From the NCBI RefSeq assembly GCF_900103365.1, contig NZ_LT629703.1, positions 5,442,501 through 5,506,500 of the forward strand: a stretch of DNA of 64,000 nucleotides, read 5' to 3'. The position numbers and the translations under genes were made by a program. Positions 45,534-54,595 of the stretch are shown piece after piece; the first letter of the stretch is position 1, and each line of letters starts with the position of its first letter. Below the pieces are notes generated by a model, which was not told the origin of the DNA, did not search any database, and saw only the letters and a list, made by a program, of their open reading frames with translations. Source of the DNA: Afipia sp. GAS231 (GTDB lineage: Bacteria > Pseudomonadota > Alphaproteobacteria > Rhizobiales > Xanthobacteraceae).

Positions 45534-46226
45534 CTAGCTGACGATGGCCTTGATCTGGTTGACCGTGTAGGTCTGCCCGTTGATCGTCAGCAACGGCGGC
45601 GTCTGGGTGAGGTCCACCGAGCTGACCGTGCCCTGCAGCCGGGTCGTAGCGGCGACGGTTTGGCCGTTGCTGTCGGTGGCGGTAGCGGTCAGCGTATATT
45701 TTCCATCCGGCCACTGGGTGCCGTCGGTGCCCTTGCCGTTCCAGGCAAACGGCTGATTGTCGCCGGCCTGGACCGAGTAGGTGTTGCTGAAGACGGTCTG
45801 CCCGGTGCTGTTGGTGACCGTGAGATTCAAGTTGGCGGCCTTGGGGACACTGATATCCCAGGTCGCCGAAGCGTTGGTCAGCGCGGCCGTGCTGCCGTCG
45901 ACCACCGCGGTCTTGCCGACAAAGCCCAGCGCCTGCGTCGATTGCGCGGTCTGCTGCAGCGTGACCAGCGAGGTCAGCTCTTCGTTGGTCTTGAGCTGCT
46001 GTTCCACGCCGGCGAACTGCACCAGCTGCTGGGTGAACTGGTTGGTGTCCAGCGGACTGAGCGGATTTTGGTTCTGCAACTGCGTCGTCAGCAGCGTCAG
46101 GAACGTCTGGAAGTTGCCGGCGAGCGTCGCGCCGGTGGTCGAACTCAGCGACGAACCCGATGAAGAGGTCGGAAGCGGCGTCGTGCCCGAGACTACCCGG
46201 CCGGCTACTGTTGCTGCGTCTGCCAT
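45534..46226 (-). CDS. flgD: Flagellar hook-capping protein FlgD
   Basis: Hook assembly scaffold of 230 aa. The N-terminal conserved FlgD region is NFQTFLTLLTTQLQNQNPLSPLDTNQFTQQLVQFAGVEQQLK. The Tudor/FnIII-like C-terminal half has TAVVDGSTAAL and QPFAWNGKGTDGTQWPDGKYTLT. It follows fliK by 10 bases and shares its sigma-54 promoter by inference. Substrate of the flagellar type III export system. Confidence 0.96.
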   Translation of the reverse strand: MADAATVAGRVVSGTTPLPTSSSGSSLSSTTGATLAGNFQTFLTLLTTQLQNQNPLSPLDTNQFTQQLVQFAGVEQQLKTNEELTSLVTLQQTAQSTQALGFVGKTAVVDGSTAALTNASATWDISVPKAANLNLTVTNSTGQTVFSNTYSVQAGDNQPFAWNGKGTDGTQWPDGKYTLTATATDSNGQTVAATTRLQGTVSSVDLTQTPPLLTINGQTYTVNQIKAIVS

Positions 46227-46236
46227 GTCGTTCTCC

Positions 46237-47919
46237 TCAAACTCTGATGTCGACGCCGCTGCTCGATCCGAGCATGCGGCCGTAGCTTCGTCCTGCGATC
46301 GCTGTCGCAGGCATCGTGTCGTCTTCGCTGATCACCAGCCGCTGTGCGTTGCGGCCGCTATCGTTGCCGCTGTTCTGGCCGGAAGAGGACTGGTCGCGCA
46401 GGCTGAATTGCAGCCCGCTGCCGTCGGTCTTGAAGCCGGCGTCATCCAGCGCGCGCTGCAACTGGGGGGCGTCCTGCCGCAGCATCGAAAGCGTCTCCGG
46501 TTTTTCGACGGTCAGATGCGACGTAACCTGGCCGCTGCGGTCGACATCGATCCGGACGTCGATGCGGCCGAGATCGGCGGGGTCGAGCCGGATTTCGAAA
46601 CTGGTCTTGCCGCTCTTGGCCGACGCTGCGATCTCCATCGCCACGCCGCTCAGCGGCACGGCATCACCCGTCGCTGCGGTGACGGTCAGTTGCGCAGCAG
46701 CGATGGGTGTCGTTGCAGCGGAGGGCTGCTGCGCCTGAATGGCGGCGGCGCCCAGCAAACCGTTGCCCGACGAATTGGCCAGCGCTTGGCTAAAGTCGGC
46801 GGTAGCCGCGTGTCCGTGGGCGGTGGCATTGGCGGCCGGAGCGGCATTGCCCGACGCCTCGGCCTTGACGGCATCGACGATGCCGTTCTCGGCTTTCGGT
46901 TTGGCTGCTGCCGTCGGCGACGTGCCGGCGGGAACGATGGAAGCCGCATCGTCTGTCGTGGTGGCCGGCGCGTCGGAGGTGTTGTCTGCCGTCGTGGTGA
47001 TGCCTTCCTTGACGACCTTGGTCGTCTTGATCGGCGTCGCGTCTTTCGTCGCCGCGGGCTGCTTGGCGCCCGAGGATGCGGCGAGCGCAATGCCGGCGGC
47101 GGTGGTCGTGTCGGCCGTCGTGGCTTGCGCGGTGACGGCCCCGCCGACGGCCGCCTGGGTATCGGTCTTGGTGCCGTCGGCCTTTGTCGTGTTTGCGGTT
47201 GCTGCGGCCGTCGAGCCGGCGTCGGCTGTGGCCGCGCCCGGAGCGGTAGCGTTGACCACGGCAGCGGAGGCGGCGATCCCTGCGGCGGCAATCGCGAGCG
47301 GCGCTGCGGCCTTGTCGGTCGCCGGTGTTGCGACAGACGTGCCGGCGGGTGCTACGGGTGCGGCAATGGTGACGGCAATGGCGTCCGCGGTCACCGCGGC
47401 CGTTGCATCCTGCTTTGCCGCCTGATCGGTGGTCGAAGCGTCACCGCTGGCAGATTTTACCGCAGCATCCTTGGCGTCATCGGACTTGGTGTCGGAGGAC
47501 TTCGATGCGTCGGATTTCGATTTGGTGTGGGGCGCGCCGGCTTTGTCGCTTGCAGCGGCGTTGTCCTGCGCGTTGACGGCGGTATTGCTGTCGTTCGAGT
47601 CGTTGCGCGGCGCATTGTCCGACGCGGATGTGGTATCGCGTGAGCGGTTGTCGGCTGGGCTTTGCGAATCGTCGGCGCGCCGTGGGGCGGGCGCCTGTGA
47701 CGCGGCCTGGGAATTGTCTTGAGAGTTTGCTTGGGAGTTCGCCTGAGAGTTCGCTTGGGAACTCGCTTGGGCACGGTTGTCGCTCTGGCCCGCATTGCCG
47801 TCGATCAGCGCCGCAAAACTGTCGTTTCCGGCCGGCGGGGTGGGATCCGGACGGGCCGACCTCGCCGACGCGCTCTGCACCGACGCGTTTGCCAATACTT
47901 CTGACGTGACACTGACCAC
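46237..47919 (-). CDS. fliK: Flagellar hook-length control protein FliK
   Basis: Length ruler and specificity switch for hook export, 560 aa. The first ~420 residues are disordered and rich in Ala, Thr, Asp and Gln, with a (SQAN)n repeat near residues 50-73. The C-terminal FliK switch domain is MEIAASAKSGKTSFEIRLDPADLGRIDVRIDVDRSGQVTSHLTVEKPETL with LRQDAPQLQRALDDAGF following. It starts at GTG 47919 after GAGGG. A sigma-54 promoter lies 36-51 bases upstream. Operon with flgD. Confidence 0.93.
   Translation of the reverse strand: MVSVTSEVLANASVQSASARSARPDPTPPAGNDSFAALIDGNAGQSDNRAQASSQANSQANSQANSQDNSQAASQAPAPRRADDSQSPADNRSRDTTSASDNAPRNDSNDSNTAVNAQDNAAASDKAGAPHTKSKSDASKSSDTKSDDAKDAAVKSASGDASTTDQAAKQDATAAVTADAIAVTIAAPVAPAGTSVATPATDKAAAPLAIAAAGIAASAAVVNATAPGAATADAGSTAAATANTTKADGTKTDTQAAVGGAVTAQATTADTTTAAGIALAASSGAKQPAATKDATPIKTTKVVKEGITTTADNTSDAPATTTDDAASIVPAGTSPTAAAKPKAENGIVDAVKAEASGNAAPAANATAHGHAATADFSQALANSSGNGLLGAAAIQAQQPSAATTPIAAAQLTVTAATGDAVPLSGVAMEIAASAKSGKTSFEIRLDPADLGRIDVRIDVDRSGQVTSHLTVEKPETLSMLRQDAPQLQRALDDAGFKTDGSGLQFSLRDQSSSGQNSGNDSGRNAQRLVISEDDTMPATAIAGRSYGRMLGSSSGVDIRV
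47700..47772 (-). repeat. 12-bp coding tandem repeat in fliK
   Basis: Six 12-base units encoding SQAN-type tetrapeptides (SQAN three times, then SQDN and SQAA variants). Units differ at synonymous positions, so the array is old rather than newly slipped. Confidence 0.75.
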
Positions 47920-48253
47920 CGGCGAACCCTCGCATTGAACCCTGGCTATCAGTCAGCAAGGACCGGGCCACCTCCGTCCGACAAAAATAGCATAGCAATT
48001 TCAATTATATAGAATGAAGCTAGGGGAGGCGCCGGGACGTTGTCATGGCCCCCTTTTCTGCCCGGCGGCAAGATTTGCCGTCTGGAGCCGCTCCAAATGC
48101 AGCTTCCACTGATTGCCTCGCGAGAATACGGCCTATATTAAAGAGCGGCGTCCGATCCGGCCCGCGATGGCCGAAAAATGACCTAAGGCCTTATATATAA
48201 AAGGTTTTCTAGTTCTGGCGCGCGCGCCACGCCAATTCTCGCGATTGAAGTCG
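47920..48253. other. Divergent fliK/mnmA intergenic region
   Basis: 334 bases without a gene. It contains the sigma-54 promoter of fliK at 47955-47970, an AT-rich patch at about 47983-48017 (AAAAATAGCATAGC..AATTATATAGAATG), and another at 48180-48212 (CCTTATATATAAAAGG), probably the mnmA promoter. Confidence 0.6.
47955..47970 (-). promoter_or_regulatory. Sigma-54 promoter for fliK-flgD
   Basis: On the minus strand TGGCCCGGTCCTTGCT matches TGGCAC-N5-TTGCW at all positions except A for C. The GG and GC pairs are exactly 10 bases apart. The predicted start site is about 25 bases before the GTG of fliK. FlbD, encoded in this window, is the expected activator. Confidence 0.75.
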
Positions 48254-49462
48254 ATGACCCCTGCCATGCCAAACAGTCTGGATCTCGAAGGCCGCCCCCA
48301 GGACACGCGGGTCGTGGTCGCCATGTCGGGTGGCGTCGACTCCTCGGTGACGGCCGCCTTGTTGAAGTCCCAGGGCTATGACGTGGTCGGGATCACGCTG
48401 CAGCTCTACGACCACGGTGCCGCCACCCATCGCAAGGGCGCCTGCTGCGCCGGCCGCGACATCCACGATGCCCGTAACGTCGCCGAGCGGATCGGCATCC
48501 CGCATTACGTGCTCGACTACGAAAGCCGCTTCCGCGAATCCGTGATCGACAATTTTGCCGACAGCTACGCGCTCGGCGAAACGCCAGTGCCGTGCATCGA
48601 GTGCAACCGCTCGATCAAGTTTCGCGATCTGCTGTCGACCGCGCGAGAGCTCGGCGCCAACGCGCTGGCGACCGGACACTATGTCGCCTCGCGCCGGCTT
48701 GCCGACGGATCGCGGGCGATGGTTTGCGCCGCCGACGGCGATCGCGACCAGAGCTACTTCCTGTTCGCGACCACGCGTGAACAGCTCGACTATCTGCGCT
48801 TTCCGCTCGGCGATATGACGAAGCCCGAGGTGCGCGAACTGGCGCGGCGTTTTGAGCTTGAAATCGCCGACAAGCAGGACAGCCAGGATATCTGCTTCGT
48901 GCCGACCGGACGCTACACCGACATCATCGGCCGGCTGAAGCCCGGCGCGATCGAGCCCGGCGATATCGTCGACCTCGATGGCAACGTCATCGGCCGGCAT
49001 CAGGGCATCGTTCATTTCACCGTCGGCCAGCGCAAGGGACTGGGCATCGCCGCCAGCGCGCCGCTCTACGTCATCAAGCTCGATGCCACGAGCCGCCGTG
49101 TCGTGGTCGGACCGCGCGAGGCGCTGCGGATGGACCGTATCAAATTGCGCGACCTCAACTGGATCGGCGACGGTCCGTTGGACCGCGTCATCGGCGACGG
49201 CATCGAGATGTTCGTGCGCGTGCGCTCGACGCGCCCGCCACAACCGGCGTGGCTGCGCGCGGTCGACGACGGCTATGAAGTCGAACTGGTCGCCGGCGAA
49301 GAAGGCGTGTCGCCGGGTCAGGCCTGCGTGTTCTACGACGCGGCCGCGGGTCAGGCGCGCGTGCTCGGCGGCGGATTCATCAAGAGCGCCACGGCAAGGA
49401 ATGCGGTGGCACGGGCAGGGGTGCAGGAAACCGCGCCGCTGGCCGAGGCGATGCGCACTTAA
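48254..49462 (+). CDS. mnmA: tRNA-specific 2-thiouridylase MnmA
   Basis: Makes the 2-thio group of wobble uridine 34 in tRNA-Lys, Glu and Gln. Length 402 aa. PP-loop [10 protein letters not shown] is near residues 24-33. The catalytic cysteines are in PVPCIECNR and in [13 protein letters not shown]-like [17 protein letters not shown] is present. The start is taken at ATG 48254; TTG 48245 and ATG 48266 are alternatives. A methyltransferase gene follows 20 bases later. Confidence 0.96.
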   Translation: MTPAMPNSLDLEGRPQDTRVVVAMSGGVDSSVTAALLKSQGYDVVGITLQLYDHGAATHRKGACCAGRDIHDARNVAERIGIPHYVLDYESRFRESVIDNFADSYALGETPVPCIECNRSIKFRDLLSTARELGANALATGHYVASRRLADGSRAMVCAADGDRDQSYFLFATTREQLDYLRFPLGDMTKPEVRELARRFELEIADKQDSQDICFVPTGRYTDIIGRLKPGAIEPGDIVDLDGNVIGRHQGIVHFTVGQRKGLGIAASAPLYVIKLDATSRRVVVGPREALRMDRIKLRDLNWIGDGPLDRVIGDGIEMFVRVRSTRPPQPAWLRAVDDGYEVELVAGEEGVSPGQACVFYDAAAGQARVLGGGFIKSATARNAVARAGVQETAPLAEAMRT

Positions 49463-49482
49463 AAAATTCGGGGCGTCAGGAA

Positions 49483-50121
49483 ATGGCTGGGGACATCGAC
49501 CGCGAGGGGGTCGAAAAGGCTTATGGGCGCTGGGCGCCGGTCTACGATCTCGTGTTCGGCAAGGTGTTCGACGCCGGCCGGCAGTCGACCATCGCGGAAG
49601 CCGACAAGATCGGCGGGCGCATTCTCGACGTCGGTGTCGGCACCGGATTGTCGCTGTCGGATTATTCGCGCAGCACCAAATTATGCGGCGTCGATATTTC
49701 CGAGCCGATGCTGCGCCGGGCGCTCAAGCGCGTGCGCGCGCAGGGTCTCAGCAATGTCGAAACGCTGGCGGTGATGGACGCCAAGAATCTCGCGTTCAGG
49801 GATTCGTTTTTCGATGCGGTGGTGGCGCAATATGTCATCACCGCGGTGCCGGATCCGGAGCGCACGCTGGATGATTTCATCCGCGTGCTGAAGCCCGGCG
49901 GCGAACTCATCCTGGTCAATCACATCGGCGCCGAGAGCGGCCCGCGCCGGCTGTTCGAACTGGCATTCGCGCCATTGGCGCGGCGGCTCGGCTGGCGCCC
50001 GGAATTTCCGTGGGCGCGGCTGACCGACTGGGCCGCCAAACATGGCGGGGTCAGCCTGACCGAACGGCGGCCGATGCCGCCCATGGGGCATTTTTCGCTG
50101 ATCCGGTTCCGTAAGGCATAG
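49483..50121 (+). CDS. pmtA: PmtA-like phosphatidylethanolamine N-methyltransferase
   Basis: SAM-dependent methyltransferase of 212 aa. It resembles rhizobial PmtA, which converts phosphatidylethanolamine toward phosphatidylcholine. Marks are YGRWAPVYDLVFGKVFDAGR, SAM motif I ILDVGVGTGLSLSDY, GVDISEPML, and VLKPGGELILVNHIG. It could also be another class I methyltransferase. It follows mnmA by 20 bases and is probably co-transcribed. Confidence 0.8.
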   Translation: MAGDIDREGVEKAYGRWAPVYDLVFGKVFDAGRQSTIAEADKIGGRILDVGVGTGLSLSDYSRSTKLCGVDISEPMLRRALKRVRAQGLSNVETLAVMDAKNLAFRDSFFDAVVAQYVITAVPDPERTLDDFIRVLKPGGELILVNHIGAESGPRRLFELAFAPLARRLGWRPEFPWARLTDWAAKHGGVSLTERRPMPPMGHFSLIRFRKA

Positions 50122-50201
50122 CGTTTTCGTCTCAAGAAAACGCGTCAAAACAAGACGAAGAACGGCCGGGAACATCCGCGGCCATCAGCCGTTTTCCCGG
50201 C

Positions 50202-50567
50202 ATGGGAATAAAACGCGCAATATTTCTGTCATGCATTGTGATGGCGGCCTCCGGTGGAGCCTCCGCACAGGCCCCGCCTGGTCCGGTCACTCCCCCGGCC
50301 CAGACCGCGCCGCCATCACCACCACCCACCGCCAACTGTGCGCCGATGCAGCCGGGGCAACACCCCGGCGAGGCGGCTCCGGAAGGCATGACCACCGGCA
50401 GGGCGTCCGAACCGCTCGGCGACAAACTGGCCCGTTCCGATGGTGTGCTGTGCCCTCCGGCCGGGGTCGATCCCGAAATGCGCGCGCCGGCGCCGGATGT
50501 GGGCAAAACACCGGTGATTCCGCCGCCCGGCAGCCCCGGCGGCGACCCCACGATCCGGCCGAAATAG
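50202..50567 (+). CDS. Small secreted proline-rich protein, 121 aa
   Basis: Signal peptide (MGIKRAIFLSCIVMAASGGASAQA) followed by a Pro-rich stretch (PPGPVTPPAQTAPPSPPPT) and a polar tail with GEAAPEGMTTGRASEPLGDKLARSDGVLCPP. Two Cys remain in the mature part. Not recognised; similar proteins are common in Bradyrhizobium as exported hypotheticals. Confidence 0.65.
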   Translation: MGIKRAIFLSCIVMAASGGASAQAPPGPVTPPAQTAPPSPPPTANCAPMQPGQHPGEAAPEGMTTGRASEPLGDKLARSDGVLCPPAGVDPEMRAPAPDVGKTPVIPPPGSPGGDPTIRPK

Positions 50568-50681
50568 CCCGGTTTGCAGACACTTGGCAGCGCGGCGGGC
50601 TTTGCTTGACAGGCCCTTGACCCACTCCTTATATGCCGCGCGTTCGCGACTACGGTAGAGTGTGCCGTGAGGGTGAACCGT

Positions 50682-50758
50682 GGCGAGGTAGCTCAGCTGG
50701 TTAGAGCACGGGAATCATAATCCTGGGGTCGGGGGTTCGAGTCCCTCTCTCGCTACCA
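50682..50758 (+). tRNA. tRNA-Met (CAU)
   Basis: 77 bases including encoded CCA. Acceptor GGCGAGG with TCTCGCT; D-arm GCTC..GAGC; anticodon stem CGGGA/TCCTG with loop ATCATAA (anticodon CAU); T-arm GGGGG-TTCGAGT-CCCTC. The anticodon stem lacks the three G-C pairs of an initiator tRNA, so elongator Met is likelier; lysidine-modified Ile2 cannot be excluded. Confidence 0.9.
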
Positions 50759-51251
50759 AATCTTTCGATTTTGCTCGCCTTCCTTCGATCTTCTGCGATC
50801 CGTTGCGCTTATTGGTAGCGTCTCGCGAGCGCAAACGAACTCGCGCCAAGTTTTGGGCCCGAACTGAATTGACGCAACAAAATAGGATCGCGTTGGAATT
50901 GAAGCGCCAGGGGCGACACGCGCAATCGATAGCGCCGTTTCGGGGGCCGATGTGATTGCTTCGCAAGTCCGGTTCGACCGCAACGAGCTTGCAGGAAACC
51001 ACCTTAACGGTCGCCTGGTTTAAACCGCCAGGCGTTGCGCGAGCTTTTGAAAAGAAGCCCGCTTGCAATGTTTAGTAAACTGTGATTTACTAAACAAATC
51101 GAGCTCCACGGATCCCAAGAATCCGCGAGCGCGAGGGAACGTCGGTTCAGGTCATTCAACGCGTCAAGGACTGTGTCGCACCGCTCGAGCTTTCGAGCGG
51201 GCAGGAACGCCGCGCCATGTCGATGGCCGGCCCAACAGGAGGGAAATGGGC
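50759..51251. other. Gene-free region upstream of the ABC/Dha operon
   Basis: 493 bases. A minus-strand ORF crossing the tRNA is a spurious antisense translation. Features: a CGCCTGG-TTTAAACCG-CCAGGCG inverted repeat (51012-51034); TTGAAA at 51047 as a possible -35; the 10-bp-arm operator at 51070-51095; and a CCGCTCGA-GCTT-TCGAGCGG hairpin (51181-51200) in the predicted leader. Confidence 0.6.
51070..51095. promoter_or_regulatory. Perfect palindrome, likely operator of the ABC/Dha operon
   Basis: GTTTAGTAAA (51070-51079), spacer CTGTGA, TTTACTAAAC (51086-51095): perfect 10-base arms. Each arm contains a smaller near-palindrome TTTASTAAA. A TTGAAA at 51047-51052 is 17 bases before it, so the site would overlap a -10 element and repress. 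The binding regulator is not identifiable. Confidence 0.65.
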
Positions 51252-52589
51252 ATGAAGAATATGTTGAAGATGCTTTTTGCTGCGGGTGGAGTCGCCGGAC
51301 TCAGCATCGGTGCTGCAACAACGCCTGCGCATGCGCAGGGCAAGACGATCACGCTGTGCTGGGCGGCCTGGGATCCGGCCAACGCGCTGGTCGAACTGTC
51401 GAAGGACTTCACCGCCAAGACCGGCATCGGCATGAAATTCGAATTCGTGCCGTGGCCCAACTATGCCGACCGCTTCCTGAACGAACTCAATTCGCGGGGC
51501 TCGCTGTGCGATCTCATTATCGGCGATTCACAATGGATCGGCGGCGCCGCGGAGAACGGCCAGTACGTCAAGCTCAACGATTTCTTCAAGAAGGAAGGAA
51601 TCAGCATGGACGACTATATGCCGGCGACCGTCGTCGGTTATTCGCAGTGGCCGAAGAACACGCCGAACTATTGGGCGCTGCCTGCCATGGGCGACGCGGT
51701 GGGCTGGACCTATCGCAAGGACTGGTTTGCGCGGCCCGACGTGCAGAAGGATTTCAAGGCCAAATACGGCCGGGACCTCGCGGTGCCGAAGACGCTCGAT
51801 GAACTCCGCGATATCGCGCAGTTCTTCCAGGGCCGCGAGATCGACGGCAAGAAGGTCTATGGTGCGTCGATCTATACCGAGCGCGGCTCGGAAGGCATCA
51901 CCATGGGCGTCTCAAACTATCTCTACGACTACGGCTTCAAATACCAGGATCCCAACAAGCCCTATGCGATGGACGGGTTCGTCAACTCGGCCGGCGCGGT
52001 CAAGGGGCTCGAAGCCTACAAGGAACTCTACAAGTGCTGCACGCCTCCGGGCGCCTCCAACTCCTACATGTCGGAAGGTCTTGATGCGTTCAAGTCCGGG
52101 CAGGTCGCGCTGCAGATGAACTTCTTCGCCTTCTTCCCGGGCCTCTACAAGGACCCGAATGTCGGCGGCGACAAGATCGGCTTCTTCTCCAATCCCGCTG
52201 CCACCACCCAGGCGACGCAGCTCGGCGGACAGGGCATCTCGGTCGTCTCCTATTCCAAGAACCAGGGCGAAGCGCTGCAATACATCAAGTGGTTCTCCGG
52301 CGGGGACGTGCAGAAGAAGTGGTGGGCGCTCGGCGGCTATTCCTGCGCCAAGTCCGTGCTGAACGACCCGGGTTTTCCGGACAGCGCGCCTTTCGCCAAG
52401 GAGTTCCTGAAGTCCATGGGTATGGTCGTCGACTTCTGGGCCGAGCCTTCCTATGCCCAGCTTCTGCAGGCTGAACAGAAGCGGGTGCATGACTACGTGG
52501 TCGCCGACAAGGGCACCGCACAGGAGGCGCTCGACGGTCTGGTGAAAGACTGGAAAGCCGTCTTCAAGGAAGAAGGCAAGAAGTTCTAG
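51252..52589 (+). CDS. ABC transporter extracellular substrate-binding protein (family 1)
   Basis: Periplasmic binding protein of 445 aa, carbohydrate-type (MalE/UgpB cluster). Signal peptide ends ...TTPAHAQG. The mature part has LCWAAWDPANALVELSKDFTAKTG, LCDLIIGDSQWIGGAAENGQYVKL, YWALPAMGDAVGWTYRKDWF and KQVALQMNFFAFFPGL-like blocks. ATG 51252 is 8 bases after AGGAGGG; ATG 51246 is too close to it. First gene of a long operon ending with dihydroxyacetone-kinase subunits, so the ligand may be dihydroxyacetone or a related C3/polyol compound. Confidence 0.9.
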   Translation: MKNMLKMLFAAGGVAGLSIGAATTPAHAQGKTITLCWAAWDPANALVELSKDFTAKTGIGMKFEFVPWPNYADRFLNELNSRGSLCDLIIGDSQWIGGAAENGQYVKLNDFFKKEGISMDDYMPATVVGYSQWPKNTPNYWALPAMGDAVGWTYRKDWFARPDVQKDFKAKYGRDLAVPKTLDELRDIAQFFQGREIDGKKVYGASIYTERGSEGITMGVSNYLYDYGFKYQDPNKPYAMDGFVNSAGAVKGLEAYKELYKCCTPPGASNSYMSEGLDAFKSGQVALQMNFFAFFPGLYKDPNVGGDKIGFFSNPAATTQATQLGGQGISVVSYSKNQGEALQYIKWFSGGDVQKKWWALGGYSCAKSVLNDPGFPDSAPFAKEFLKSMGMVVDFWAEPSYAQLLQAEQKRVHDYVVADKGTAQEALDGLVKDWKAVFKEEGKKF

Positions 52590-52685
52590 GATAAGCGCCT
52601 GGAGCGCAGTCGATCGCGCTCCAGGCGGCTCCATTCGACAGCGGCAGTTTTTCCGCGATCGCGGCACACCAGGACTTCCGACGCC

Positions 52686-53645
52686 ATGAATGATTTGAGT
52701 GTCTCGTCGCAAATCACATACCGCGCCGCGCCGCTGCAACCGCGCGTGGTGCGCCGGATTCGGGGTCTGTCCGACAAGGCGCTGGCTTGGCTCTTCATCA
52801 CGCCGACCATCGTGCTGCTTCTGGCCATCAACATCTTTCCGCTGATCTGGACCATTTATCTGTCGTTCACCAACTACCGCGCCAACCGGCCGAACGTCCC
52901 GATGCGATGGATGGGGACCGACTGGTATCAGTCGATCCTGACCGATCCGGACATCTGGTCGGCGATGCAGGTGACCGCACACTTCGTGATCTGGACCGTC
53001 GTCATCGAGACCGTGCTTGGATTCGGCCTCGCCTTCCTGATCGACAAGAAGTTCCGCGGCCACGGCATGTGGACCACCATCATCCTGCTGCCGATGATGC
53101 TGTCGCCCGCGGTCGTCGGCAATTTCTGGACTTTCCTCTACCAGCCGCAGATCGGGCTCTTCAACTATGTGTTCGCCTTCCTCACCGGCCGCTCCGCATC
53201 GTCGTTCCAGATGCTGGGTGACGTGACGCTCAGCCCCTGGGCGATCGTCATTGTCGATGCCTGGATGTGGACGCCCTATGTGATGCTGATTTGCCTTGCC
53301 GGCCTGCGGTCGATCCCGGACTACATCTACGAGGCGGCGGAGGTCGACCGCGCCTCGAAGTGGCGGCAGTTCTGGTCGATCACGCTGCCGATGGCCCTGC
53401 CGTTCATCATGCTCGCCGTGCTGTTTCGCGGCATCGAGAACTTCAAGATGTTCGATATGGTCAATCTCCTTACCGGAGGCGGGCCGGGCTCCACCACGGA
53501 AGTGGCTTCGATCACGCTCAAGCGTGCGGCCTTCGAGAGCTGGCGGACCGGTTATTCCTCAGCCTTCGCGATCATCCTGTTTGTGACGGTATTCGGCCTC
53601 GCCAACATCTATGTGAAGGCACTCAACCGGGTGAAAAGCCGATGA
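52686..53645 (+). CDS. ABC transporter permease 1 (MalF/UgpA type)
   Basis: Inner-membrane permease of 319 aa with six helices. Marks: WLFITPTIVLLLAINIFPLIWTIYLSF near the start; WTTIILLPMMLSPAVVGNFWTFLY; and the EAA loop IYEAAEVDRASKWRQFWSITLPMALPFIMLA that contacts the ATPase. The stop overlaps the next permease start (ATGA). Confidence 0.94.
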   Translation: MNDLSVSSQITYRAAPLQPRVVRRIRGLSDKALAWLFITPTIVLLLAINIFPLIWTIYLSFTNYRANRPNVPMRWMGTDWYQSILTDPDIWSAMQVTAHFVIWTVVIETVLGFGLAFLIDKKFRGHGMWTTIILLPMMLSPAVVGNFWTFLYQPQIGLFNYVFAFLTGRSASSFQMLGDVTLSPWAIVIVDAWMWTPYVMLICLAGLRSIPDYIYEAAEVDRASKWRQFWSITLPMALPFIMLAVLFRGIENFKMFDMVNLLTGGGPGSTTEVASITLKRAAFESWRTGYSSAFAIILFVTVFGLANIYVKALNRVKSR

Positions 53646-54595
53646 GCATTGCAAACGCCGCCCATTCCGTCGTCGAACCGACCCCCGGCACCAGGCGCTT
53701 TGCGGGCTCGCTCGTGATACTCTATGCGGTGATCACGATGATCCCCCTGGTCTGGATCGTGCTCACCTCGTTCAAATCGCCGGACGATGCGATTTCCTAT
53801 CCACCCAAGATCATCTTCCAGCCGTCGCTGGAAGGGTATTGCAACCTTGTCACCACCCGCTCGCGGCAGACGCCGGATTTCATCCAGACGCTGGGACCGC
53901 CGCAGGGACTTTGCGACAGCATCGCGCGCGATCGCAACATGGTCGTCGCCGGACCGTCGAACTACGTGCCGCGCTTCATCAATTCGCTGATCATCGCCTT
54001 CGGCTCGACCGTGCTTGCCGTCGCGCTCGGCACGCTGTCGGCGTACGGCTTCTCGCGGTTCCGCGTGCCACTGAAGGACGATCTGCTGTTCTTTATCCTC
54101 TCGACCAGGATGATGCCGCCGATCGCGGTCGCCATCCCGATCTACCTGATGTACCGCACCATCGGGCTGTCGGATACGCGACTTGGAATGATTCTGCTCT
54201 ACACGTCCGTCAACGTCTCGCTCGCCGTCTGGCTGCTAAAGGGCTTCATCGACGAGATCCCGCGCGAGTATGAGGAGGCGGCGATGATCGACGGCTACAC
54301 GCGCTTTCAGGCCTTCGTGAAGGTGGTGCTGCCGCAGGCAACGACCGGGATCGCTGCAACCGCGATCTTCTGCCTGATCTTCGCCTGGAACGAATACGCC
54401 TTCGCCGTGCTCCTGACCTCCGGCAACGCGCAGACCGCGCCGCCGTTCATTCCTATCATCATCGGCGAGGGCGGCCAGGACTGGCCGGCGGTTGCCGCCG
54501 GCACCACGCTGTTCCTGGTGCCGATCGTCGTCTTCACCGTGCTTCTGCGCAAGCATCTGCTCCGCGGCATCACCTTTGGAGCTGTTCGCAAATGA
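53642..54595 (+). CDS. ABC transporter permease 2 (MalG/UgpE type)
   Basis: Second permease, 317 aa, six helices. Marks are VITMIPLVWIVLTSFKSPDDAI, FINSLIIAFGSTVLAVALGTLSAYGFSRF, and the EAA loop EYEEAAMIDGYTRFQAFVKVVLPQATTGI. It carries a relatively long periplasmic loop (residues about 55-105, SRQTPDFIQTLGPPQGLC) between helices 1 and 2. Overlaps neighbours by 4 bases on both sides. Confidence 0.94.
   Translation: MSIANAAHSVVEPTPGTRRFAGSLVILYAVITMIPLVWIVLTSFKSPDDAISYPPKIIFQPSLEGYCNLVTTRSRQTPDFIQTLGPPQGLCDSIARDRNMVVAGPSNYVPRFINSLIIAFGSTVLAVALGTLSAYGFSRFRVPLKDDLLFFILSTRMMPPIAVAIPIYLMYRTIGLSDTRLGMILLYTSVNVSLAVWLLKGFIDEIPREYEEAAMIDGYTRFQAFVKVVLPQATTGIAATAIFCLIFAWNEYAFAVLLTSGNAQTAPPFIPIIIGEGGQDWPAVAAGTTLFLVPIVVFTVLLRKHLLRGITFGAVRK

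Noticed and set aside
45781..47643. 620-residue plus-strand ORF opposite fliK and flgD
   Set aside because: Antisense of the Ala/Thr-rich FliK, giving Gly/Arg/Cys-rich low complexity; the FliK C-terminal domain and sigma-54 promoter support the minus strand.
50682..50758. tRNA-Met as a genomic-island attachment site
   Set aside because: No integrase, no duplicated tRNA 3' end and no base-composition shift downstream are visible in the window.
50715..51068. Minus-strand ORF ending ...REGLEPPTPGL
   Set aside because: This tail is the well-known antisense translation of a tRNA T-arm; the rest has no coding bias.
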